A stretch of DNA of 64,000 bases from Nocardia fluminea (GTDB lineage Bacteria; Actinomycetota; Actinomycetes; Mycobacteriales; Mycobacteriaceae): NCBI RefSeq assembly GCF_002846365.1, contig NZ_PJMW01000002.1, positions 3,720,001 to 3,784,000 on the forward strand, given 5' to 3'. The notes under the pieces were generated by a model that saw only the letters and a program-made list of their open reading frames with translations, had not been told where the DNA came from and made no database searches. Below are positions 43,650 to 52,013 of this stretch, piece by piece. The translations under genes were made by a program, and so were the position numbers. Numbering within the stretch: the first letter of the stretch is position 1; each line of letters starts with the position of its first letter.

Positions 43650-45088
43650 GGCTCATCCCAATCGGGGGTGTAGGAGTTGGGGTCTGAAGCCGCCGGTCTC
43701 GAGCAGGCTTCGGGCGATGTAGTTGGTCAGGTTGCGGAACCCGAGTGCGGAGCCGCGCAGGTGTTCGAGCCGTCCGTTGAGCGTCTCGGTCGGCCCGTTG
43801 CTGGTGCCGGGTCGTTCGAAGTAGGCGAGCACGTCGGCGGCTCGCTTCTTCAGGGTCCGGCTCAGGGTGGTGAGCTCGGTGAGCACCTTGGGGACGCCGG
43901 CGCTGAGGTCGGTGATCAGCTTCTCCATGAGCTCGCGGCCACGTTGCCGGTCCTCGTGGCGATAGGCGGCGATCATGCGCTGGTAGACACCCCAGGTCGC
44001 CTCGACCTCGACGTGAGCGTCATCAACGAACAGCGCGCGTAGCCTGTCGCTCTGCTTGTCGGTGAGCAGGTCCGCGCCGGTGTGCAGCGTGCGCCGCGAC
44101 TTGTAGAGCGGGTCGTCCCTGAACCCACGGTGCCCGTGGATCGCGAGTTGGACCCGGCGCCGGCACCTGTCGAGGGCGTCACCGGCCAGGCGCACGACGT
44201 GGAAGGGATCCATCACCGTGACCGCGTCCGGGATCTCCTCCGCAGCGGCGGTCTTGAACCCGGTGAAGCCGTCCATCGCGACCACCTCGACCGCGTCACG
44301 GAAGGCGTCGTCGCGGTCGGCGAGCCAGGTCTTGAACGCCGCCTTCGACCGGCCCTCGACCATGTCCAGCAGCCTTGCTGGGCCGGCGCCATCGCGGACC
44401 GGGGTGAGGTCGATGATCACGGTGACGTACTTGTCGCCACGCCTGGTGTGGCGCCAGACGTGCTCATCGACGCCAATGACCTTCACGCCCTCGAACCGCG
44501 TGGGGTCGTTGATCAGCAGCCGCTTGCCTTCGGCCAGGACCGCGTTGTTGGCGGTGTCCCACGCGACCCCGAGTCCCTCGGCGACACGGGCGACGGTGAG
44601 GTGTGCGACCACGATCCCTTCCAGCGCCCACCGCAGCCCGGTGCGCGAGAGCTTCGCGCGTGGCTCCGCCGCGGCGCTGGTGTCTTGGCGCCACACGTGT
44701 CCGCAGTCGGCACAGCGGTAGCGGCGCACTACAACTTCCAGCACGGTCGGTCGCCAGCCCAGCGGCTCGTGGGCCAACCGCCGGATCACGGTGTCACGAG
44801 CAGCGCCTTCGCTGCCGCACCGTCGGCACCACTGATCTGGTTCCACCACGCGGCACGCTAGGACCGCACGATCCGGTTCAAGTCGTTGTCCGGTCACGCT
44901 CAGACCGAGGCCGTCGAGTCGAGCGAAGGCGGTGAGGTCAGGGCGGCCGAAGCCGGCCGGCGGGGTTGTGTCGGTCACGTCGAGGTCTTTCGGATGGATG
45001 GCGTAGGAACCTCCGTCGTCGGGAGACCTCGACGTCTATCTGCGGACCGACGCGCCCGGCCGACCTACACCGGCATCTGAGAAGACCC
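43650..45088. mobile_element. ISL3-family insertion sequence
   Basis: About 1.44 kb. The left terminal repeat begins GGCTCATCCCAATCG and continues GGGGGTGTAGG; the right end reads CCTACACCGGCATC then TGAGAAGACCC, an imperfect match (about 17 of 25). The transposase stop codon lies inside the left repeat. No clear target duplication is seen (AGTTTGAG versus TGAAACGT). The last about 165 bp are repeated at 47196-47362. It separates the integrase from the tRNA fragment. Confidence 0.75.
43653..44978 (-). CDS. ISL3-family transposase
   Basis: A 441-aa protein with the family layout: N-terminal zinc-binding cysteines ('EPDQWCRRCGSEG', 'YRCADCGHVWRQD'), helix-turn-helix 'LTVARVAEGLGVAWDTANNAV', then the DDE catalytic core with 'VIGVDEHVWRHTRRGDKYV', 'VVAMDGFTGFKTAA', 'DPFHVVRLAGDALD' and a late Glu in 'SNGPTETLNGRLEHLRGSA'. 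It appears full length and possibly active. It moves the IS by cut-and-paste. Confidence 0.93.
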   Translation of the reverse strand: MTDTTPPAGFGRPDLTAFARLDGLGLSVTGQRLEPDRAVLACRVVEPDQWCRRCGSEGAARDTVIRRLAHEPLGWRPTVLEVVVRRYRCADCGHVWRQDTSAAAEPRAKLSRTGLRWALEGIVVAHLTVARVAEGLGVAWDTANNAVLAEGKRLLINDPTRFEGVKVIGVDEHVWRHTRRGDKYVTVIIDLTPVRDGAGPARLLDMVEGRSKAAFKTWLADRDDAFRDAVEVVAMDGFTGFKTAAAEEIPDAVTVMDPFHVVRLAGDALDRCRRRVQLAIHGHRGFRDDPLYKSRRTLHTGADLLTDKQSDRLRALFVDDAHVEVEATWGVYQRMIAAYRHEDRQRGRELMEKLITDLSAGVPKVLTELTTLSRTLKKRAADVLAYFERPGTSNGPTETLNGRLEHLRGSALGFRNLTNYIARSLLETGGFRPQLLHPRLG

Positions 45089-45316
45089 TGAAACGTCTTC
45101 GACGAAGACGGGACCGGCGAGGAGGAGGGCGCGGTGAGCTAAAAGAATGGAGCTTGCTCGGCTTCGACGCCGCCGCAAGCTCCGGTGAAACGGTCGGTAC
45201 TAGTCGGTCGTCGTCGGTCACCACCGGATGGCGGCGTCCCCCACGCTCGGCGTTCGCGCAGGTCAGCGGCTCGTTCGCCCAGTGGGCGCATCAGGCGATA
45301 GACGCAAAGCCGACGT

Positions 45317-45352
45317 GATTAGGTCGTCGGTTCGATTCCGACAGGCGGCTCC
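45317..45352 (+). other. 3' end of a tRNA gene (probably tRNA-Thr), candidate attachment-site scar
   Basis: GATTAGGTC is followed by a complete T-arm (stem GTCGG/CCGAC, loop TTCGATT), then AGGCGGC, T and CC, the 3' half of an acceptor stem. No matching 5' half (GCCGCCT) lies upstream, so the gene is truncated. A minus-strand shadow frame gives 'CRNRTDDLITSALRL', a classic sign of tRNA sequence. Tyrosine integrases commonly recombine in the 3' end of tRNA genes. Confidence 0.6.
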
Positions 45353-45360
45353 GGCGAACA

Positions 45361-45392
45361 GCCCCTGACCTGCGGAAACGTAGGGCAGGGGC
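45361..45392 (+). terminator. Hairpin following the tRNA fragment
   Basis: GCCCCTGACCTGCG pairs with CGTAGGGCAGGGGC with one mismatch and one wobble. It lies 8 nt after the CC end, as a native tRNA terminator would. Confidence 0.6.
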
Positions 45393-45605
45393 GGTTCGGT
45401 TCTGATGGTCGCGCGATGCGCTGGCCTCACGGCTCTGCCCGACACCCGACGTCGCTCTCCTCTGCGACGGACCCCTCGCCGGATGAACGCTCGGACATCC
45501 TGTCCGTGTGCCGATAGGCCTCGCACCGCTCGGCAACGCAGCGTGGCGCTGCGTCGCGACCTGGCGACGGCTCGGCGGGGCGCGATCGTCTCGTGCGTTG
45601 GCGGA

Positions 45606-45917
45606 CTACGGAAGCTTGGACGCGAGGACGTCGGCCGCCAGGATCTCGGGTGCTGCGCCGAGGAGGTGCTGGTTGGCCATCAGGGCTGCGACGATGGCGC
45701 CGTTGGCGTGGGCGTCGCGAGCGGCCTCGTCGGGGAATGCATCGAAGATCCAGAAGGTGTCGGCGTGGGTCCTGACCGCGAACCAGACAATCGTTCCTAC
45801 TTCTTCGTTGGCGAGCGCGACAGCGCCGGCGAGCAGATCGGCGAGCGCGTCGTGCTGTCCATCGGCCGCGACGATCTTGGCGACGAAGGCATACGGAAGT
45901 GATGCGGGTGTGGACAT
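45606..45917 (-). CDS. Antibiotic biosynthesis monooxygenase (ABM) domain protein
   Basis: A 103-aa single-domain protein with the ABM ferredoxin-like pattern: 'YAFVAKIVAADGQHDALADLL', then 'EEVGTIVWFAVRTHADTFWIFDAFPDEAARDAH' (quoted in part). Such small dimeric proteins act as cofactor-free oxygenases, heme-degrading enzymes or quinol monooxygenases; the substrate is not evident. It is divergent from the AraC/DJ-1 regulator, which is probably its controller. Start ATG 45917 follows AGGAGAA. Confidence 0.82.
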   Translation of the reverse strand: MSTPASLPYAFVAKIVAADGQHDALADLLAGAVALANEEVGTIVWFAVRTHADTFWIFDAFPDEAARDAHANGAIVAALMANQHLLGAAPEILAADVLASKLP

Positions 45918-46025
45918 GAGGGGTTCTCCTAGGTGTCGAGGTTTCTTGGTGAAGCGAGTTCAGCGTATGACGAGCAAGGGCATGTGAGAAGTGGCGTATA
46001 CGGCAGTATTGCTATTGTTTGCGCC

Positions 46026-46967
46026 ATGCGTATCGGACTGATCGCGATCGACGGCTGCTTCGGTTCGGCGGTCGCGTCGGTCATCGACATCGTGCGGGTG
46101 GCCGACGGAGCCCGCGGCGATGTCGACCCGCGGATCGACCCGATCGAACTCGCCATCCTCGGACCGAAACGGCGAGTGACCACGACGGCATCGATGACCC
46201 TGTCGGTGGACCACCCGCTGTCGGAGTCCGGAGAGTTCGACGTGGTCGTCGTCCCTGCGCTTGGAACCCTCACGGCCGCCGCGACCCACGACGCCCTCCA
46301 GAGCCGAGATGCTCGTTCGGTCATCGCCTCGCTCGGGCGCCTCGACGAGGCGACCACCCGGATCGCCGCGGCGTGCACCGGCGTGTTCGCTGTCGCCGAG
46401 ACCGGACGGATGCATCATCGGCGGGCGACGACCAGTTGGTTCCTGGGGCCGGAGTTCCTGAAGCGCTATCCGACCGTCGCCCTCGATCTCGACACCATGG
46501 TCGTGGTCGACGGGAACCTCGTCACCGCCGGCGCCGCGTTCGCCCACATCGACCTCGCGCTCTCACTCGTGCGATCGATCAGCCCCGACCTGGCCCAACA
46601 TGTCGCCAAGCTCCTCATCATCGACGAGCGTCCGTCGCAGGCGGCCTTCGTCGCCTACGAACATCTCCGGCACGAGGACCCGATCGTCGTCGAGTTCGAA
46701 CGCTTCGTGCGCGCCCGCCTGGACGAACCGTTCAACGTCGCCTTCGTCGCGCAGTCGCTCGGCACCAGCCGGCGCACCCTCGAACGACGAGTCCGTGCGG
46801 CGCTCAACCTCACTCCGCTCGGCTTCGTCCAACGGCTTCGCATCGAACGAGCTCGGCACCTCTCAGCAACCACGGACCTCACCTCCGCCGAGATCGCGCT
46901 ACGGGTCGGCTACGCGAACGCCGAGACTCTGCGCTCCCTCCTGCGCAGGGAGCGACGCCGTTCCTGA
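46026..46967 (+). CDS. AraC-family regulator with DJ-1/PfpI-like N-terminal domain (GlxA type)
   Basis: A 313-aa protein; start ATG 46026 is supported by the immediate beta strand 'RIGLIAIDGCFGSAVASVIDI' (first part). The N-terminal 190 residues have a DJ-1/PfpI fold with 'VVVPALGTLTAA' and 'AACTGVFAVAETG' (the elbow Cys is retained). The C-terminal AraC domain has two helix-turn-helix units ('NVAFVAQSLGTSRRTLERRV' and 'SAEIALRVGYANAETLRSLL'). It is divergent from the ABM gene and likely regulates it. Confidence 0.87.
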   Translation: MRIGLIAIDGCFGSAVASVIDIVRVADGARGDVDPRIDPIELAILGPKRRVTTTASMTLSVDHPLSESGEFDVVVVPALGTLTAAATHDALQSRDARSVIASLGRLDEATTRIAAACTGVFAVAETGRMHHRRATTSWFLGPEFLKRYPTVALDLDTMVVVDGNLVTAGAAFAHIDLALSLVRSISPDLAQHVAKLLIIDERPSQAAFVAYEHLRHEDPIVVEFERFVRARLDEPFNVAFVAQSLGTSRRTLERRVRAALNLTPLGFVQRLRIERARHLSATTDLTSAEIALRVGYANAETLRSLLRRERRRS

Positions 46968-47174
46968 CCTATCGCCATGCCTGTAGCCGGTGTCCTAGCG
47001 CTCGGTTGGAACCACCTCTCAGCACGTCGCGTCGACGCTCCTGCGTCGCCCCTGGACGACCCACTCGACACGCCCGCAGCACAGGCCATGTGACGTGCCC
47101 CGGCTTCCCGGACGGTCGGGGTTGGGTGGCTGTGATGTCGCTGCGTTCTCGTCGAGGGGGTCAGCAGACCCGAT

Positions 47175-47362
47175 CAGGGTCGATTGGGATGAGCCGCGAA
47201 GGCGGTGAGGTCAGGGCGGCCGAAGCCGGCCGGCGGGGTTGTGTCGGTCACGTCGAGGTCTTTCGGATGGATGGCGTAGGAACCTCCATCGTCGGGAGAC
47301 CTCGACGTCCATCTGCGGACCGACGCGCCCGACCGACCTACACCCTCATCTGGGAAGAGCCG
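47175..47362. mobile_element. Remnant of ISL3-type elements
   Basis: CGATTGGGATGAGCC (ending 47195) is the terminal repeat of the IS family in right-end orientation. Directly after it, 47196-47362 repeats the last about 165 bp of the IS at 43650-45088 at roughly 95% identity and ends in a right repeat CTCATCTGGGAAGAGCC. It appears to be the junction of two IS ends or an internal-deletion derivative. No transposase remains. Confidence 0.65.
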
Positions 47363-47530
47363 CTAAAGAAGCACCCGCGAGAGTACATCACCAATATGAA
47401 GTTCGGGTTCTTTGCCTCAATCAATATTCCCGATGCAAATCAGTCGCCGCACATTTTGCCCACGATGAGGGAAATCCGTGAGTACGTGCAAACCGTGCTC
47501 GACGATCTGAAGAAGGCGGGTGTCAAGTAG
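47363..47530 (+). pseudogene. C-terminal remnant of an unknown gene cut by the IS
   Basis: Immediately after the IS end a frame continues for about 55 codons: 'HPREYITNMKFGFFASINIP', 'SPHILPTMREIREYVQTVL', 'DDLKKAGVK' and stop. The composition is AT-richer and Lys-rich compared with neighbours, suggesting recent acquisition. The family is not recognised; the 5' part is missing. Confidence 0.45.
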
Positions 47531-48017
47531 ATCCACTGCTGCTGGGGTAGCTGCGGACCGGAGCTCTGGCCGCCCTTCGTGCATGCCCGGTCGATTGCCT
47601 CGGCGTGGTCTTCGTACTCGCCACCCAGTGCCGACGGGGGTCTACTTCCCTAGCCTTCTTCGAGCATCGTCGGCGCGCGTTGACAGCCATCGTTGCTGCG
47701 CTCCTCGACACCGAGACAGATGAGCAGATCCGACACTCGGAACTGCGTCTCCCACACAGCAGGGTCGTCGGGGTCGAGCCCGGCGTCAATTAACGCATGC
47801 CTGTCGATCGAATCTCTGCCCATACCCTGTTCGACGTTTGATGGACACGCAGCGGTTCCGTAGGCGATGTGACTGTCCGCTGCTTGACTTTTCGGCGTCG
47901 TTGACCGCCAGATTTCGCCAATCCAGCATCCTGCGGGTTCAGAATGTCGTCAGGATTCACGGACGGAGCGCTTCGAGAGTTGACTTGTCTGTCTGGAGGT
48001 ACTCCCTGGGCGGTCCA
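47531..48017. other. About 490 bp with no supported gene
   Basis: Several short frames exist, but none has a ribosome site or protein-like composition. It is probably decayed sequence of former mobile DNA. Confidence 0.5.
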
Positions 48018-48058
48018 CCGATCGTGGCGCAACCTCGTCGACGTTGCGCCACGATCGG
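48018..48058. terminator. 16-bp perfect hairpin
   Basis: Arms CCGATCGTGGCGCAAC and GTTGCGCCACGATCGG with a 9-nt loop, lying 7 nt beyond the stop of the minus-strand nuclease-like gene. It probably terminates that gene. Confidence 0.8.
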
Positions 48059-48065
48059 CTGACAG

Positions 48066-49127
48066 CTAGGCGCTCAGGTCGAACCGGAACTTACCGAGGC
48101 TCTCGGCCGCATCAATCTTGGACAACAATGCATCGACCAGCCCGATGTTGCCCCCGAAGATCAACGCCAAGTCCTGCCCGGACATGTAGACGATGTTGTT
48201 GCGCCCCGGTGACTGACTCGCGAAGTAGTCAAGGATGTCATCGTCGAACCCGGCCATCGACACATACAGGCCCCGTGTGCTGTCGAGCTTGCCGTCGACC
48301 TTGCGTTTGAAGTCCGACAGCTGCGAGGCGGTGGGCATGTTTTGAACCCACCGCGCTTCCACCAGGTAAGGAAAACCTCGGAAGAAGAACGACCCATCCA
48401 CTTGTTCGTGAGCAGTCCGGTGCGAGGGCTCGTAGTCGATGTCGTTGGCCTGGAACAACTCTCGAAGCAACTTCTCCAGTGCGTAGCCACGAGCTTGGAG
48501 TTCGTCGCGGCTGCGATCCTTGGGCGCGGAGAGCTCGTTGAACCGATTCGACAGATCTCCCAGAACGGCGAGGCGCTGTTGAATCTGGCTCTGCCGAGCG
48601 GCTTCCCGGTCACGACGCGCATCGATGCCAGCCTGCACCGTATCGACCACGATCGAGGCGTCAACAGCGACCCGGCGCAAGCGTTGCAGGGCCGCGCGCC
48701 CGTTCTTGACATCGGCGACACCATTGGCAGGGCGGTCCATCTGACACAACTCCGCCACGATCTTGTGCTGAATCCGCCAACCCTTATCGCCGAGGTCGCG
48801 CAACTCATCGAGGACCGCACGCGCGATCTTGACTTTGGCGTTGTCGGTGGTTGCGTAGCGGTTGTACAGCGATTCCGGCACATCGGCACCGATCATCAAC
48901 GCCTTGAGATCATCGCGGTAGTGGAACGCCGCCCACACCACATTGAGAACCTCGTTGCGTACCGCGATCGACAACGGCTTGACCGGGGCGTTCACTGGTT
49001 CACCGCCGCGCACTGGTCGCGACGATCGGCGATCTCGTTCAGAGAACGGGACAAGGCCATCAACCTCCATCAAAGGCCCATCAGGGCAGGTGGAGCCGTG
49101 AGCCTGCGCACAAGTGCACACCGTCAC
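48066..49127 (-). CDS. Restriction-endonuclease-like (Mrr-type PD-(D/E)XK fold) protein
   Basis: A 353-aa frame; GTG 48995 is a plausible shorter start (309 aa). The N-terminal half is helical. The C-terminal half reads 'GYALEKLLRELFQANDI', 'EQVDGSFFFRGFPYLVEARW', 'DFKRKVDGKL', 'RGLYVSMAGFDDDIL', a Mrr-like nuclease core with D-x(n)-ExR. The lysine usual in the ExK motif is replaced by Arg, so cleavage may be lost or altered. It stands alone with its own terminator and may be a solitary defence gene left among mobile DNA. Confidence 0.65.
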   Translation of the reverse strand: MTVCTCAQAHGSTCPDGPLMEVDGLVPFSERDRRSSRPVRGGEPVNAPVKPLSIAVRNEVLNVVWAAFHYRDDLKALMIGADVPESLYNRYATTDNAKVKIARAVLDELRDLGDKGWRIQHKIVAELCQMDRPANGVADVKNGRAALQRLRRVAVDASIVVDTVQAGIDARRDREAARQSQIQQRLAVLGDLSNRFNELSAPKDRSRDELQARGYALEKLLRELFQANDIDYEPSHRTAHEQVDGSFFFRGFPYLVEARWVQNMPTASQLSDFKRKVDGKLDSTRGLYVSMAGFDDDILDYFASQSPGRNNIVYMSGQDLALIFGGNIGLVDALLSKIDAAESLGKFRFDLSA

Positions 49128-49736
49128 AGGACTAACAGACGATGAAACTGCTGTTCACGTCGTACGATCGGGAGGTCCCTAGGAAAGACACCCGTGTCCT
49201 GCCGGAGTGCCCCTTCGGCAGGGCTTCGGCACTTCTGGACCCACACCCAAGTCGAGTGCGCACCCATCGGTGAGATTACTCCCGGACACCGTCGGAAACC
49301 GCCGTCGCGGCCAGCCTTTCCGTGACTCGCTGCGGCTCAGAGGCAGCGCGATGTGGCTCATTGTGGCGGCCCTCACCATCGTCACCTGGCAATACCTCAT
49401 TTCCCTAGGTATTTCCACCTGAATCAGCGTGTTTTTCATCCGCTAACGATCGCAGTGTGAGTTCTGTCATATTAGACCTTCGGTGAACTGGTGGGATACC
49501 AGAAGGCGACAAGCTGTGATTTGCGTCTCTCGATCCGACGGCTTGTGGCTGTCACCGAGCTGCCCTCATTGCCATTGTGCAGCCGACCGATAGTCTGCGT
49601 GCGGTTCGTTGGCCGTTGGCGGCGTACGCGCTCAGGTCACCGACGAGGGTTCGGTTCGGCGAACGTGGTAGTAGCGGCAGGGGTCGAGGGGTAGGCCGTC
49701 ATCGGTGCGGGGCGACTAGGCACGGGGTGTGCAACC
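49128..49736. other. About 600 bp with no confident gene
   Basis: A 23-codon ORF at 49351-49422 (MWLIVAALTIVTWQYLISLG) could encode a membrane peptide, but its ribosome site is weak. The rest looks degenerate and leads into the integrase remnant. Confidence 0.4.
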
Positions 49737-50090
49737 GGTCTCGACCGAACGGTGGCGGCAACTCAACCTTGAGCAGCCACTGGCGACGACTGGCCGCCGC
49801 ACATGAGCTGCCCGAGGCAGTCTCGCCCCACAGCTTGCGAAATCACTTCGGCACCGAGGTATCTCGGCTGGCCTCGATGCGACCAAAGCCGCCAATTAAC
49901 TCGACAACGACTCCCGAAGGCTGCGCAAATCCGACGTGCGCCGCCACCGGCCACACGCCAATGATCGGTGACAAGCGCGGCCCGCACTGAGCGAAGTGGG
50001 ACGCCGCCGCTCCAAACCAGCGCGGACGGTGCAGGCCCGGATGAAGGGGTGGCACCGCTCACGCAAGCAGTGTCACCCCCTGCGCTGTGT
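49737..50090 (+). pseudogene. Decayed 3' end of a second integrase of the same type
   Basis: The DNA follows the 3' third of the integrase at 41927-43330 and its terminator (counterpart about 43029-43395). Preserved stretches include 'HWRRLAAAHELPEAVSPHSL', then 'RNHFGTE'; after that the frame shifts, and 'MIGDKRGPH' is met in the frame again. The catalytic Tyr codon region is corrupted. A copy of the post-integrase hairpin follows. This marks an older related element at or near this locus. Confidence 0.75.
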
Positions 50091-50339
50091 CTCTCCCAAG
50101 TATGGAACCCCACACACCTCACCGGCGACTGACTGCGACACGACTCGCCCGCCATACGGCTATCGGTCGTCACCCACAGTCGTCCGCTCCCGTCGTTGCC
50201 TGGCCGACTACGAGCGAGACAGACGATCGCCGTCGTACCGCCAAACGTGCACGTCAGCCGAATTTGTGGCAATTAAATGGCAATTGGACACGGATCAGCC
50301 GGTACCGTTGGCGCTGTGACCAGCGGTGATAATTTTGGT

Positions 50340-50362
50340 GAGAACACTGGTAACTCGTCGGG
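50340..50362 (+). repeat. 23-bp motif upstream of the OsmC-like gene, second copy at 54313
   Basis: GAGAACACTGGTAACTCGTC plus GGG. It matches 54313-54335 at 21 of 23 positions (CT versus TC in the middle). It lies 129 bp before the OsmC-like start. Confidence 0.6.
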
Positions 50363-50468
50363 GACGCCCATAACGGGTCCCCTCGCTCGCGCAGGTCCGG
50401 TACGTGACTTTCGTGGCACTTGCCGGTCGGCATGAGTCGCGGGGAGGCGGGCATGCCAGGATCAAGGC

Positions 50469-50912
50469 ATGGCTGAGCAGACCGCACCCGTGACCAACGC
50501 ACCCACCGAGCTGTGGGTGGAGCGCACCGGAACCCGTGCCTATACCGGGCGCAGCAACCGGGGCGCCGAGGTGTTGATCGCCTCTCAGGGCGTGCCGGGC
50601 GCCTTCACCCCGGGTGAGCTGCTGAAGATCGCGCTCGCGGCCTGCACCGGGCTCAGCTCCGATCTGCCGTTGTCGCGCCGCCTCGGCGACGAGTTCGACG
50701 CCACCATCCGCGTCTCCGGCGACGCCGACCGGGAGAACGAGCTCTACCCGCAGCTCGACGAGGTTCTCGAACTGGACCTGTCCGAACTCGACGAGGCCGC
50801 CCGCGAACGACTACTGGTCACCGTGCAGCGTGCCGTCGACAAGGTGTGCACCGTGGGTCGCACGCTCAAAGCGGGCACGAAGGTGACGTTGACGTTCGAC
50901 ATCGACGCATGA
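50469..50912 (+). CDS. OsmC/Ohr-family peroxide-detoxification protein
   Basis: A 147-aa protein with the two redox cysteines in typical settings: Cys59 in 'IALAACTGLSSD' and Cys127 in 'AVDKVCTVGRTL'. 'GAFTPGELLKIAL' is the family's helix entry. These proteins reduce organic hydroperoxides via a Cys pair. Its neighbour is acylphosphatase (ATGA overlap), as in mycobacteria next to smc. This marks the return to conserved chromosome. Confidence 0.9.
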   Translation: MAEQTAPVTNAPTELWVERTGTRAYTGRSNRGAEVLIASQGVPGAFTPGELLKIALAACTGLSSDLPLSRRLGDEFDATIRVSGDADRENELYPQLDEVLELDLSELDEAARERLLVTVQRAVDKVCTVGRTLKAGTKVTLTFDIDA

Positions 50913-51244
50913 GCGAGGAGCCGGTTCGGCTGAGCGCGTGGGTGCACGGGTACGTGCAGGGCGTGGGATTCCGGTGGTGGACGCGCTCGCGCGCACTGGA
51001 ACTCGGCCTGGTCGGCTACGCGCGCAACCACAGCGACGGCCGCGTCCACGTTGTCGCCGAAGGGCCGCGATCGGCGGGCGAGAAATTGCTGGAACTGCTA
51101 CGGTCCGGCGAAGCGCCCGACACCACGCACGCCGTCGGGCACGCGACACATGGTCTGTCCGGGCGTGCTCCTGGGCGGGTGGACCTGGTTGTGGAAAGCT
51201 GGGAGCCCGCGCGGGGCGACATGACGGGATTCGAGGAGCGCTAG
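50909..51244 (+). CDS. acyP: Acylphosphatase
   Basis: A 111-aa protein. Start ATG 50909 overlaps the preceding stop. 'VHGYVQGVGFRWWTRSRA' carries the catalytic Arg22, and 'VGYARNHSDGRVHVVAEG' carries Asn40. It hydrolyses acyl phosphates such as carbamoyl phosphate or acetyl phosphate. Family members are about 90 aa, so the tail here is slightly long. Confidence 0.92.
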   Translation: MSEEPVRLSAWVHGYVQGVGFRWWTRSRALELGLVGYARNHSDGRVHVVAEGPRSAGEKLLELLRSGEAPDTTHAVGHATHGLSGRAPGRVDLVVESWEPARGDMTGFEER

Positions 51245-51275
51245 TGGTGACTTCGGGGGCTAGGGGGCGGCAGCG

Positions 51276-52013
51276 GTGAGCACACAGAACCCTGGCCCGC
51301 CCGATCGACCGGAACAACCCTCGAACGGCGAACCCGAGAGATCGCCGTGGACCCCGCCCGACTCCGGTGCGGGCTGGACAGCGCCGGACCCGCCACCGTC
51401 CGATCCGAATGCCGGTGCCACGCCGTCGAACCCGGTGTTCGGCGCGGGCGGGCATCCCGTCGGCGGGCCACCACCGGGCCGGATGTCACGGCAGGAACCC
51501 GGCGTCACCCAGCCACGCCCGCCCACTGTCGGTGAGGCGCGCGCCAGAGACAAGGCCCGTAGGCAGGCCGAAGAGGCCGAGCGGGCGGCGGCCGCGGCGG
51601 CCGAGGAGAAGCGGCGCAACCGCAAACGCGTGATGATCGGCGGTGTCGCCATCGTGGGTGTCGCCGCGCTCGTCGGCGGTGGCTATCTCGCCTATCGCGC
51701 GGTCACCGCACCCGACAAGGTGACAGCCTCGTGCGTGCAGATCGACCAGAACGGGCAGGAAGTCGTTGTCCCCGACGACAAGTGCGGCGAGGGCAAGTCC
51801 AATTTCCGCAGTGACAGCGGCGGCGGCGCCGGTCTGCTGATCCTGGGCTGGCCGCAGTACCGCTACCACTACGGTGGCACGCCGACGATCGGCAAACCGC
51901 CCACCGGCGGCACCTCGGTGAAACCGCGCAATGCCCAGATCACGACCAAGAGCGGCACCACGGTGCAGCGCGGCGGACTCGGCAGCAAGTCGACCGGGGG
52001 GAGTGGGTCGTAG
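51276..52013 (+). CDS. Membrane-anchored YgiB/YjfM-like protein
   Basis: A 245-aa protein from GTG 51276. A cytoplasmic Pro-rich segment, a charged coiled region ('RARDKARRQAEEAERAAAA') and one transmembrane helix (about 113-135) are followed by an outside domain. Its end, 'YRYHYGGTPTIGKPPTGG', 'KPRNAQITTKSGTTVQRGG' and 'LGSKSTGG', resembles the C-terminus of YgiB/YjfM (DUF1190). It directly precedes the GspS-like ligase, the same order as ygiB-ygiC and yjfM-yjfC in enterobacteria. Confidence 0.65.
   Translation: MSTQNPGPPDRPEQPSNGEPERSPWTPPDSGAGWTAPDPPPSDPNAGATPSNPVFGAGGHPVGGPPPGRMSRQEPGVTQPRPPTVGEARARDKARRQAEEAERAAAAAAEEKRRNRKRVMIGGVAIVGVAALVGGGYLAYRAVTAPDKVTASCVQIDQNGQEVVVPDDKCGEGKSNFRSDSGGGAGLLILGWPQYRYHYGGTPTIGKPPTGGTSVKPRNAQITTKSGTTVQRGGLGSKSTGGSGS

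Noticed and set aside
45263..45526. An 87-codon minus-strand frame with 'CRNRTDDLITSALRL'
   Set aside because: This peptide is the usual translation shadow of a tRNA gene, so the frame marks a tRNA fragment rather than a protein.
47605..47793. A 62-codon frame in the IS scrap region
   Set aside because: No ribosome site, no recognisable domain, and competing frames on the other strand of equal quality.
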